64,000 nucleotides of DNA from Pedobacter sp. JY14-1 (GTDB lineage Bacteria; Bacteroidota; Bacteroidia; Sphingobacteriales; Sphingobacteriaceae). This document shows positions 7,691-15,809 of this stretch, one piece after another. Made by a program: the position numbers and the translations under genes. Each line of letters opens with the position of its first letter. Within the stretch, counting starts at the first letter, position 1. A model generated the notes under the pieces. That model made no database searches, was not told the DNA's origin, and saw only the letters and a program-made list of their open reading frames with translations. The DNA lies in assembly GCF_029269825.1 (NCBI RefSeq), contig NZ_JARJHU010000002.1, positions 1-64,000 on the forward strand, read 5' to 3'.

Positions 7691-9388
7691 TTAAAAGGAA
7701 TAACTGATGCCACCAAACATGTTTATTCCAATCGCCTGGTAATAAAGGTATTTACTATATGACGTATTCAGGAGATTGTTCACACGCAGAAAAGCAGAGA
7801 ACTGGTTATTGATTTTGTAGGTGGCACCGGCGCCTAAATCGACAAATCCCTTTACCGTCACTACCTTTTCGTTGGCAGGGTCAGGTATGAGGTAGGGATT
7901 GGCAGGGGCGGACAGGTATACTTTTGCCTTGCTTTCTTCCTGCAACGCCACAGAAGCCTCAAATGTTATTTGTTTGGTAATGTTATAACGCAGGTCTGAG
8001 CTTAACCGCATCTGGGGTTTAAACCAGCTTTGTGTTTCAGCAGCAGGCTTGTAATCTTCAAAATTTAGTTTTCCGGTCCATTTCAGCGCATCACTGACCT
8101 GAACGGACAACTCGCCCTCCAGGCCAACCAGTTTCATGGTGCCGAAGTCATAGATCACATCAAACTTATTGAAATGATCAAAATTATTCACGAACAAAGG
8201 CATATCTTCAATGCGCTTGTGATAGATTCTTGCCTTGTAGCCGAATCCGGGACCACCTGTACCTTTGATGCCACCGCTGATGCTCAGTTTTTCAACGGTA
8301 TTTTTTATTAAGATATTGCTGTTCAGCCAGGCATTCTCGTCCGTATATTGTTTAAGGGAATTGCGATTGACGTCGCCTTTTACTTCTCCAAATACCTGCA
8401 AATAATCAGGTATTAACGTAAAATCGGCAGTTACAACGGGAAAAATACGGGTAGAGGAGAAGGCTCCGAATTCCTGTACAAAGTTAATACCCGCATTGAT
8501 CTTCACGCCACTGGCCTGCAGACGGATATACGGATTGAGCTTCAGGATATTGTTGCCTACACTTACCGCTGAGTCCTTGGTATTTCCAAACTCTGCAGAT
8601 GCGGCAAGTCCGAGATTAAACTTACTGATTCGCTTATTCATGTAGCCATTCAGCACAATCGAATTTTCCCTGGCATTGAACTTATCACTCCAGATGTATC
8701 CGTTTGCCTTTGCCGCGTAACTGAAAGCATCCGGATCTTCTGTAAATTTATTGACCACTTCACCTTCAGCTTCAAAGAAATTGAAAACTTGCCGCTCCGG
8801 ATTAGGGTTCAGCGCGGGGTTCGCTTCATCCTGCCCATAGAAATAAAGCCCGTTGCGCTGGAAGTTAAGCTTGCCACTTAACGTAGCAGTCTCACCGATA
8901 CTCCTTCCGAATATACTGAGTTTTTGCTGGCCCGATTGCTGCTTGTTCAGCTTACCCGACTGGCTGAAATGCTGGAAATAGGCTCCTGCCTGCATGGCCT
9001 CGTCTTTACCAATGTTGACGTATGCTTCACCAAGTATGGTTTTAGCGGTTCCAAACCCACCTTTGACATAATTGTTGATCAACGTATCTTCGCGTTCAGC
9101 CGCTACCTGCTGCGCCTTAAGTTTGTCGATATCGGAGTTCATCTCCAGTTTTCTGTCCGTAAGGCTATAATTGAATTTTGCCTTATACGTCTTGACGTCA
9201 TTGAGATCAGGACTCCTTCTGAGTTTTACGGCTTCTGCCAATATTGGCTTGTATGGCCGTACGACTTCTATTTCCTCAGTTACCGCTTTCTCTTCAGTCT
9301 TCGTCGGTTTGGTGTCTTGTGCCATGGTGCTCAGTACAGCTCCGGCAGACAGTACAAGGGTGATATATATGATTTTATGAAATCTCAT
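7691..9388 (-). CDS. TonB-associated outer-membrane beta-barrel, apparently plug-less
   Basis: Exported 565-aa protein with signal peptide (about 1-23, ending TMAQ). A short acidic segment with a TonB-box-like stretch (VTEEIEVVRPYKP, about 38-50) follows, then a charged helical region and alternating amphipathic strands ending in a C-terminal aromatic residue (GGISYSF), typical of outer-membrane barrels. I see no canonical plug domain (about 120-150 residues are expected in a TonB-dependent receptor) and no carboxypeptidase-like domain. It is therefore smaller than true receptors. It lies 10 nt after the TPR gene and shares an operon with exbB, exbD and tonB, so it is the natural outer-membrane client of that motor. 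The transported substrate, if any, is unknown. Confidence 0.8.
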   Translation of the reverse strand: MRFHKIIYITLVLSAGAVLSTMAQDTKPTKTEEKAVTEEIEVVRPYKPILAEAVKLRRSPDLNDVKTYKAKFNYSLTDRKLEMNSDIDKLKAQQVAAEREDTLINNYVKGGFGTAKTILGEAYVNIGKDEAMQAGAYFQHFSQSGKLNKQQSGQQKLSIFGRSIGETATLSGKLNFQRNGLYFYGQDEANPALNPNPERQVFNFFEAEGEVVNKFTEDPDAFSYAAKANGYIWSDKFNARENSIVLNGYMNKRISKFNLGLAASAEFGNTKDSAVSVGNNILKLNPYIRLQASGVKINAGINFVQEFGAFSSTRIFPVVTADFTLIPDYLQVFGEVKGDVNRNSLKQYTDENAWLNSNILIKNTVEKLSISGGIKGTGGPGFGYKARIYHKRIEDMPLFVNNFDHFNKFDVIYDFGTMKLVGLEGELSVQVSDALKWTGKLNFEDYKPAAETQSWFKPQMRLSSDLRYNITKQITFEASVALQEESKAKVYLSAPANPYLIPDPANEKVVTVKGFVDLGAGATYKINNQFSAFLRVNNLLNTSYSKYLYYQAIGINMFGGISYSF

Positions 9389-9398
9389 GTGATGGGTC

Positions 9399-12300
9399 TT
9401 ATTTAATTTTCTGCAATTTCTCTTTAGCGGTAGGCACTATGTCATCTTTGCCCTCGTAATTGTCAATGATGCTCAGTAAGGTACTTTTTGCCTGAAGATT
9501 GTCTTTGAGCGCAACATAGTTGTCTGCCAGCAGTATAAATGATTTGGCTACCCAGTAGTCATAGGATGGCATATTGTTAATAATGTCAAAGCAAGTCTTT
9601 GTAGAAGTTTTATATTCTTTCTTTATATACTGCAGTAATGCGATATTGTACTTAGCTTCAGCTGCTGCAACGGTTTTGGTACTGTTTACCACAGCATTAA
9701 AGGCCTTGGTGGCCTGAACAGTATCGGCTTTTAACAAATAAGCTTTACCGGCATAAAGATCAGAAGCATTCTTTTCTTCCTCTGATGATTTTTCAGATTC
9801 CTTGATCAGCTTTACGTATTTCAGCATGTCGTCGGGCATCTTCATCGCATCATAAGCCTTGATCAGGTTATTGATCGCATAACTGTAGTGCGCTTTATAA
9901 TCTGATGTGGTCTCTAAACGTTTCAGGTAAACGATGGCTTCATTATACTTTTTCTGGTTCAGATAAAGTTCGGAAATGCTCATGAGCGAACGCTCAGTAT
10001 AGTCGCTGGTCCAGTCATTGAGGATATATTCGTAATCCGCGACTGCTTCAAGCGGCCTGCCGATTTTGACCAAAGACTCGGCCCTTATAAACTTAGCTTC
10101 TTTGTCATGTATGGCTTTAGGGAATTTATCAAAATAGGCATTCACAGCCTCGAATGCGCCCTGGAAATCACCCTTCAGATAACGGTTGCTTACGCCCTGG
10201 AACAAAATATTGTCCTGTTCAGCTACAGAATAGTTGCCGATAGGAGTAGAGTTGGCATAATTTATAAAGCCTTCTGAATCCCCTCTGTCTACATAAATAT
10301 TTTTAATGGATTCCAATGCCTGCTTGGCTTCTTCCGTACTGGGGTAATCCGCAATTACCTTTTTGAAAGTTTCCAGTGCTTCGTTGTCCTTATCCTGATT
10401 ATACTGTACCAGGCCGATCGTTACCAGTGCCCGGGGCACATAGCTACTTCTGGGGTATTTTTGGATCAGCCCGGTAAGGTCTGCCCTTGATTTTTCCAGA
10501 TCTCCCTTATTGAAATAGGTATACGCGGTCTCAAATCCGGCATCATCGGCATAGTTAGAGTTTGGATACTGTACCAGCAAATCCTGCATGGTAGCGATTT
10601 TGGCATCGTTCTGATTTTCCAGTCCCTGGATCATACCACGCTGAAAAAGTGCGTAATCCTCACCGGTAGCCCTGCTCGCAATGATCTTATTATAATTGTT
10701 CATGGCATTGCCATAACTCTTATTGACGAAATAGGCATCAGCAAGGCGGATGATCGCATCGTTAACGGTCTTCTGGTCCTTATCGTTACCCGCAAGGAAG
10801 CGTTCGAAATAGGTAGCCGCTTTACCATACCGCTCGTCTTCAAATGCAGCATATGCAAGCGCATAGTTGGCGTAATTGTAGACTTTGGTCCTTGGAGCCC
10901 CGGGCAGATCCAGAAAAGTTTCGAAGTGTTTTACGGATTCTCCAAACTTCCGGAGCTCATAAGATGCTTCTGCTTTCCAGTAGGTGCTCAGTGCCAGGAT
11001 CTCTTCATCCTGGGGGAATTTTTCTGATCTCAGAAACATGGAAAGCGCATTGGGGAAAGCCCTTTCGTTGTAAAATTCAAGTCCCCTGAAATAAGTCGCT
11101 TTCTGATATGCCTCTTTGGCCGCGGCCGATTTGTTTTGCAGCGGTTCGAGGATATCTACTGCGACCTGGTAATTTTTACTGGTCAGCAGGATCTCTCCGA
11201 GCAGGGTTTTGGCTTCATTGATCTTTCTGGACTGGGGAAACTGCTTGATGAAGCTCTGGATAGACTCGAGTGCCTGTGCATTGAAATCGAGTTCATAACT
11301 CAACCGGGTATAGTTCAGCCAGGACTCTTCCTGTATCACCTTATCAAAATCTACCCTTGATGCCCTGAAAAAGGCACTTCTGGCCTTCTCCTTGTTCTTA
11401 AGCTCTATAAACGTCCTGCCCAGCGTGTACATTCCGTTTTGCAGGTAGATATCATCAGTGTCCAGTTTTTCTAATATAGTTACTGCTTCAGTATATTTCT
11501 TTTGAACAAAAAGGGAATATCCGTACTGATAGATATAGAGATTGTTCTTCTTTCCTGTCTTGTCTTTGGCATAGAATTCCCTGAAGTACTTTTCTGCATT
11601 TACAAAATCTGACTTTGCAAAGTACGATGCAGCAATAATGCTAAGCATCTCCGCTTCATACTGCTGTTTGGAGTTCCTGATAATAGGAATCGCATAGTCG
11701 ATCACATCATCATAGCGCTCATCAAGATAATACATTGAAGTGATGTAGTAAGGATAACTCGCTTCGTAAGTCGGCGAACCCTTTAACTTTTCAAAATTGG
11801 CAAGTGCAGTTTTATATTCCTTATTGAGATAGTTGATATAAGCAAAATAATAGGTAGCACTTTCCTGAAAAGGGGACTTATCCTTTTTAACGGCTTCGAA
11901 TAAAGGTTCGGCCTTTTCAATGTCGTCTTTTACAAAATAAGCATAGCCTTGCTTAAATTGGTATTCCAGCCTTTGCTTGGCAGAAAATAAATTCGGATCG
12001 GCCTTCTCGAACCACTCCAGGGCCTTATCGTAATTCTTTTGGGCAAAATAAGATTTACCTACGTGGAAATAAGCCAGTTTGGCATTTGGGTTCAGTGGAT
12101 AATCACGTATAAAGCTCAGAAACAGACTTTCAGCATCATCGTTACCAAGTTCAAGCGCGCAAACCGCGGCATAAAACTTCGCGTTTTCCTTTAATAAAGA
12201 CAATTCCGCATTACTTTCCTGTTGAGAACCTGGTTTTTGCCTGGTCTGTTCTACCAGTTTAAACTGCTGGGCCGCGGCAACAAATTTCTCGTTATCCAGT

Positions 12301-12416
12301 AATTCCAGTCCTGTTCTGTAATTTTTGTTGAGATGAACAAGTAAACTGGATTGCGCAAATGTGGAAGTAATGCCCCCTGCTAATAACAGCGGTATCAAAA
12401 GGTATCTTTTCTGCAT
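9399..12416 (-). CDS. Large periplasmic tetratricopeptide-repeat protein
   Basis: A 1005-aa exported protein built almost entirely of TPR-like helical repeats. The signal peptide is about 1-21 (ends TFAQ). Repeats are seen through the whole length, for example LAYFHVGKSYFAQKNYDKALEWFEKA, YANYALAYAAFEDERYGKAATYFERF, VTIGLVQYNQDKDNEALETF and SISELYLNQKKYNEAIVYLKRL, which are family-typical G/A-Y-A-P patterns. Such proteins act as protein-protein scaffolds. As first gene of the operon with the barrel, HU/SPOR protein and ExbBD-TonB, it may be a periplasmic platform joining inner- and outer-membrane parts. A CATATTTG box 7 nt upstream of the ATG suggests a very short leader. Confidence 0.88.
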   Translation of the reverse strand: MQKRYLLIPLLLAGGITSTFAQSSLLVHLNKNYRTGLELLDNEKFVAAAQQFKLVEQTRQKPGSQQESNAELSLLKENAKFYAAVCALELGNDDAESLFLSFIRDYPLNPNAKLAYFHVGKSYFAQKNYDKALEWFEKADPNLFSAKQRLEYQFKQGYAYFVKDDIEKAEPLFEAVKKDKSPFQESATYYFAYINYLNKEYKTALANFEKLKGSPTYEASYPYYITSMYYLDERYDDVIDYAIPIIRNSKQQYEAEMLSIIAASYFAKSDFVNAEKYFREFYAKDKTGKKNNLYIYQYGYSLFVQKKYTEAVTILEKLDTDDIYLQNGMYTLGRTFIELKNKEKARSAFFRASRVDFDKVIQEESWLNYTRLSYELDFNAQALESIQSFIKQFPQSRKINEAKTLLGEILLTSKNYQVAVDILEPLQNKSAAAKEAYQKATYFRGLEFYNERAFPNALSMFLRSEKFPQDEEILALSTYWKAEASYELRKFGESVKHFETFLDLPGAPRTKVYNYANYALAYAAFEDERYGKAATYFERFLAGNDKDQKTVNDAIIRLADAYFVNKSYGNAMNNYNKIIASRATGEDYALFQRGMIQGLENQNDAKIATMQDLLVQYPNSNYADDAGFETAYTYFNKGDLEKSRADLTGLIQKYPRSSYVPRALVTIGLVQYNQDKDNEALETFKKVIADYPSTEEAKQALESIKNIYVDRGDSEGFINYANSTPIGNYSVAEQDNILFQGVSNRYLKGDFQGAFEAVNAYFDKFPKAIHDKEAKFIRAESLVKIGRPLEAVADYEYILNDWTSDYTERSLMSISELYLNQKKYNEAIVYLKRLETTSDYKAHYSYAINNLIKAYDAMKMPDDMLKYVKLIKESEKSSEEEKNASDLYAGKAYLLKADTVQATKAFNAVVNSTKTVAAAEAKYNIALLQYIKKEYKTSTKTCFDIINNMPSYDYWVAKSFILLADNYVALKDNLQAKSTLLSIIDNYEGKDDIVPTAKEKLQKIK

Positions 12417-12423
12417 CTGGTTT

Positions 12424-12431
12424 CAAATATG
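12424..12431 (-). promoter_or_regulatory. Candidate -7 box for the TPR-TonB operon
   Basis: On the minus strand, CATATTTG (one mismatch from TAnnTTTG) lies 7 nt upstream of the ATG at 12416. I find no TTG at the proper -33 distance. If it is functional, the mRNA would be almost leaderless. Confidence 0.35.
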
Positions 12432-12484
12432 GTTGGTGCTAATATAAATATAGTATTATGTGTTATGCTTACAAGAAATTAACA

Positions 12485-12499
12485 TCTGTTGATAACAGA
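12485..12499 (-). terminator. Weak hairpin downstream of pyrB
   Basis: Inverted repeat TCTGTT-GAT-AACAGA, 52 nt after the pyrB stop. On the minus strand it is followed by TGTTAATTTC rather than a clean T run, so termination would be inefficient. Confidence 0.3.
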
Positions 12500-12550
12500 G
12501 GATTAACGAAAATAAAGCAGAATTGGTATCTGACAAGACTTAGATCAGGC

Positions 12551-13483
12551 TTAATCCCTTTGTGAGGCCAGCAGATAAAGGACGGCCATTCTTACTGCTA
12601 CGCCATTTTCTACCTGGTCCAGAATGATGGATTGATTGCTGTCGGCAACGTCACTGGTAATCTCCACACCTCTGTTGATCGGGCCGGGGTGCATGATCAC
12701 AATTTCTTTGTCGAGGCTGTTCAGCAGCTGTTTGTCCAATCCGTACATCATTGCATATTCCCTGAGCGATGGAAAGTATTTAATGTCCTGGCGCTCCAGT
12801 TGTATCCGGAGCATGTTTGCCACATCACACCAGTTTAATGCCTTTATCAGGTTATGTTCTATTCTGACGCCCAGGCTCGCCATGTGTTTGGGGATTAATG
12901 TTGCCGGTCCGCAGACCATCACCTCCGCACCAAGTTTCTGCAGGCAGAGAATATTGGAGATCGCTACCCTGGAATGAAGGATGTCACCCACGATCACAAC
13001 CTTTTTCCCAGCCACATCACCCAGCTTTTCCCTTATGGAGAATGCGTCGAGTAGTGCCTGTGTAGGGTGTTCATGTGCACCGTCACCTGCGTTAACAATC
13101 TGGGCCTCAATGTGCCTGCTCAGGAATTGACCTGCGCCTGCGTAAGGATGCCTCATGACTACCATATCGACTTTCATGGCGAGGATATTATTTACGGTAT
13201 CAATCAGCGTTTCACCTTTACTTACAGAAGAGGAAGATGCTGCAAAATTGATTACATCGGCAGACAGTCGCTTTTCAGCAAGTTCAAAAGAAAGTTTTGT
13301 CCTTGTAGAATTTTCGAAGAAAATATTGGCAATGGTAATGTCCCTTAGCGAAGGTACCCTCTTGATGGGTCTGTTAATGACGTCTTTAAAATTATCTGCA
13401 GTTTCAAAAATCAATTCAATATCTTCTCTGTTGATATCTTTTATACCCAGAAGATGCCGGGTTGATAATTTATCTGCTGCCAT
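12551..13483 (-). CDS. pyrB: Aspartate carbamoyltransferase, catalytic subunit
   Basis: Second step of pyrimidine synthesis: carbamoyl phosphate plus aspartate gives carbamoyl aspartate. At 310 aa it has the usual catalytic-chain length. The carbamoyl phosphate motif STRT (59-62) lies in FFENSTRTKLSFELAEKRL; SVSKGET (87-93) follows, with Lys from the neighbouring subunit, then HPTQALLDAF and the C-terminal MHPGPINRGVEI. No pyrI regulatory gene is adjacent. It lies 3 nt after pyrR in a two-gene operon. The ATG at 13483 gives MAADKLSTRHLLGI, the normal start. Confidence 0.96.
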   Translation of the reverse strand: MAADKLSTRHLLGIKDINREDIELIFETADNFKDVINRPIKRVPSLRDITIANIFFENSTRTKLSFELAEKRLSADVINFAASSSSVSKGETLIDTVNNILAMKVDMVVMRHPYAGAGQFLSRHIEAQIVNAGDGAHEHPTQALLDAFSIREKLGDVAGKKVVIVGDILHSRVAISNILCLQKLGAEVMVCGPATLIPKHMASLGVRIEHNLIKALNWCDVANMLRIQLERQDIKYFPSLREYAMMYGLDKQLLNSLDKEIVIMHPGPINRGVEITSDVADSNQSIILDQVENGVAVRMAVLYLLASQRD

Positions 13484-13486
13484 ATT

Positions 13487-14035
13487 TTATTTAATGCTTT
13501 CTGATAGTAACACGACTTTATCTTCACCTTCCGTCTCTTCCCAGCTCACCCTTACCATTTGAGAATTGATGCTGTCTATTTTCTGGCCAATATAATCTGG
13601 TTCAATAGGCAATTGTCTTGAGAATCTCCTGTCAATCAATACCATCAGTTCTACTTTAGCAGGTCTTCCATAAGCAAGCAGGGCATCCATTGCTGCCCTG
13701 ATCGTACGCCCGGTCCAGAGTACGTCGTCGATCAGAATTACATTTTTGCCTTCAATAATGAAATCAATATGGTTGCTGCTTGCCGAGACAATGCCATTTT
13801 TTCTCCGGAAATCATCACGGAAGAAAGTGATGTCAAGGTCACCCTTTCTGATGCCGTTTTTTTTCAGAATATCGGAAAGCTCATGGTGTATACGATTGGC
13901 GAAATAGGGTCCGCGGGGCTGAATACCAATTAAAACTGTATCGGAAAAATCGCCGTGGTTCTCAATTAACTCGTGGCAAAGCCGCTTAATTGTGATCTGG
14001 AACTTTTGGCCGTCTAGCAGGGTTCTCGTTTGCAT
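13487..14035 (-). CDS. pyrR: PyrR: pyrimidine operon regulator / uracil phosphoribosyltransferase
   Basis: A 182-aa type I phosphoribosyltransferase. The PRPP loop ILIDDVLWTGRTI (100-112) is intact, IGIQPRGPYFANRI lies earlier, and LIDRRFSRQLPIEPDYIG is characteristic of PyrR. In Firmicutes PyrR binds pyr mRNA and controls attenuation; it also makes UMP from uracil and PRPP. Here a good promoter box predicts only about 10 nt of leader ahead of the gene, which leaves no room for an anti-terminator structure. A purely enzymatic role, or a different control site, is therefore possible. It is first in the pyrR-pyrB pair. Confidence 0.93.
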   Translation of the reverse strand: MQTRTLLDGQKFQITIKRLCHELIENHGDFSDTVLIGIQPRGPYFANRIHHELSDILKKNGIRKGDLDITFFRDDFRRKNGIVSASSNHIDFIIEGKNVILIDDVLWTGRTIRAAMDALLAYGRPAKVELMVLIDRRFSRQLPIEPDYIGQKIDSINSQMVRVSWEETEGEDKVVLLSESIK

Positions 14036-14051
14036 TGACTAAATGATTGCA

Positions 14052-14081
14052 CAAATATAGGTAATTTGTTTTAATGCCCAA
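14052..14081 (-). promoter_or_regulatory. Promoter of pyrR-pyrB
   Basis: Minus strand: TTG (14081-14079) - 19 nt - TATATTTG (14059-14052), a full match to the Bacteroidota promoter pattern. The -33 element lies inside the last codons of the upstream hexosaminidase gene. The predicted start of transcription is about 10 nt before the pyrR ATG. Confidence 0.65.
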
Positions 14082-15735
14082 CCAGGGCTTTACTTTCATT
14101 TTTCTGTCCTGGTCCCAGACTGCTGTTATAGTTAACGCCCCAGGCATCATACCGTTTCATTTGTACCCTAAGTCTCCGCAGAAAATCATCGTAATTGCGT
14201 TTTTTACCGGGACTCCACAGGAGCTCACTTAATGCGTCAAGCCTTGGGAACAGCATATATTCTGCTTTGGAAGGGTTGGAAATATATTCAGTCCATAAGT
14301 TTGCCTGTGCTCCCCAGATATATCCGGCTTCTGCCGGGCTCAGTGAATTGGGTACCGGGTCATAATTGTATACTGAGCTCAGAGGCAGGTATTTTGCTGC
14401 CGTCAGCGAATCTTCCTTAACAGACTGTGCATGGTTAAAGTAAAGAAAATTTTCGGGGGTCATAATTACCCTGTGCTTTGTCTTTACTCCATATATCCCA
14501 CCTTTTTCTCCCCGCCAGCTCATGACAACGGCATCAGCTTGTAAACTTCCTTCAAGTATCTCATCCCAGCCAATGATCGTTTTTCCTTTACTGTTGACGA
14601 ACTTCCCGATCCGGTTAATCATATAGTTCTGGAGGTCATTTTCATCTTTCAATCCTTTTTCACGGATTATCTGCTGGGAAACCGGAGATCTTTTCCACCA
14701 TATTCTTGAGCATTCATCACCTCCGATATGGATATATGGAGAAGGGAAAAGGTCCATGACTTCTGTAAGCACGTTTTCAAGAAACCTGAAAGTCTTTTCT
14801 GTAGGTTGTAAGACATTGTTGAACTTATTGAATATTCCCCAGGTTTGCGCCACTTCATATTTCTTATCAGGCTCCGTCCCCAGGTCAGGATAAGCAGCCA
14901 GTACGCTTAAGCTATGACCTGGCATTTCGATTTCCGGGATGACGGTAATATATCTATCGGAAGCATAATTAATGATGTCCTTTATTTCATCCTGCGTATA
15001 ATAACCTCCATACCTTTTTCCGTCGTTTCCGACGCCGGGATAAAGACCTATAATTGTTCCCTTACGCCAGGCGCCAATGCGCGTCAGTTCGGGATATTTT
15101 TTTATTTCAATACGCCATCCATGGTCATCGGTAAGGTGCCAATGGAAGTAATTCAGTTTATGAAAAGCGAGGTAGTCAATATATCTTTTGATAAATGTTG
15201 TACCAAAAAAGTGCCTGCTGACATCGAGATGCATGCCCCTGTAATCAAATCTGGGATAATCCAACACTTCTGCACATGGGATTTCAGGTCTAATTTGCCC
15301 GTTTCCTGGCAGTGTCAATAATTGCAGCATGGTCTGCATGCCATAAAATATGCCTTTATCTGAAGATGCAGTCAGTTCTACGACATCACTAGTTACCGAT
15401 AACCGATATTGGTCATGGTGTGGTGCCACACTTGCAGTCCTCAAAAATCGGATTGCATTTTTTCTATTTTCGTTATGGGTATATCGGGCAATACCAATAT
15501 GTATGTGGTAATACCGCAATAGGTAGTCTGCTAAAAAATCTGCTGATTTGGTCAGTTCAGGATCACTGATCAAAATCAAAGTATTATTGCTCAATTGAAA
15601 ATTAAGACCGTTTTTCAATTTAAGCTCAACAGGCTGCGGGATAATGGCAACAGCAGCAGGTTGAGGGAGCGATTGCGACCGGCAAGGTACTGAAAGCGAT
15701 AGTGCAAGAAGTAAAAGAATAGCGGAAAATTTCAT
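14071..15735 (-). CDS. Beta-N-acetylhexosaminidase (GH20), exported
   Basis: Glycoside hydrolase family 20 enzyme removing terminal GlcNAc or GalNAc by substrate-assisted catalysis. Signal peptide about 1-20 (LLLALSLSVPCRS). The GH20b N-terminal domain spans about 30-155. The TIM barrel begins at FDYRGMHLDVSRHFF (163-177), and the HWHLTDDHGWRIE motif lies at 198-210. The catalytic Asp340-Glu341 pair sits in HIGGDE, and Trp-rich loops of the substrate pocket (VMSWRGEKGG) follow. At 554 aa the length is normal, with no extra binding module. A Cys at position 18 could suggest a lipoprotein, but the preceding residues (LSVPC) are a poor lipobox. Likely role: chitin-oligosaccharide or glycan breakdown, or peptidoglycan-sugar salvage. 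Confidence 0.93.
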   Translation of the reverse strand: MKFSAILLLLALSLSVPCRSQSLPQPAAVAIIPQPVELKLKNGLNFQLSNNTLILISDPELTKSADFLADYLLRYYHIHIGIARYTHNENRKNAIRFLRTASVAPHHDQYRLSVTSDVVELTASSDKGIFYGMQTMLQLLTLPGNGQIRPEIPCAEVLDYPRFDYRGMHLDVSRHFFGTTFIKRYIDYLAFHKLNYFHWHLTDDHGWRIEIKKYPELTRIGAWRKGTIIGLYPGVGNDGKRYGGYYTQDEIKDIINYASDRYITVIPEIEMPGHSLSVLAAYPDLGTEPDKKYEVAQTWGIFNKFNNVLQPTEKTFRFLENVLTEVMDLFPSPYIHIGGDECSRIWWKRSPVSQQIIREKGLKDENDLQNYMINRIGKFVNSKGKTIIGWDEILEGSLQADAVVMSWRGEKGGIYGVKTKHRVIMTPENFLYFNHAQSVKEDSLTAAKYLPLSSVYNYDPVPNSLSPAEAGYIWGAQANLWTEYISNPSKAEYMLFPRLDALSELLWSPGKKRNYDDFLRRLRVQMKRYDAWGVNYNSSLGPGQKNESKALVGH

Positions 15736-15754
15736 CGGAGGTTAGTTGAGATAA

Positions 15755-15784
15755 AAAAAAGAGGGCGCTCATATAAGCGCCCTC
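15755..15784 (-). terminator. rpsA terminator
   Basis: Perfect 9-bp stem GAGGGCGCT / AGCGCCCTC (15761-15769 with 15776-15784) with a 6-nt loop. On the minus strand it is followed by eight T residues. It ends rpsA 25 nt after its stop codon. Confidence 0.92.
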
Positions 15785-15809
15785 CGAAATATCAGTTAAA
15801 AACAATTAT

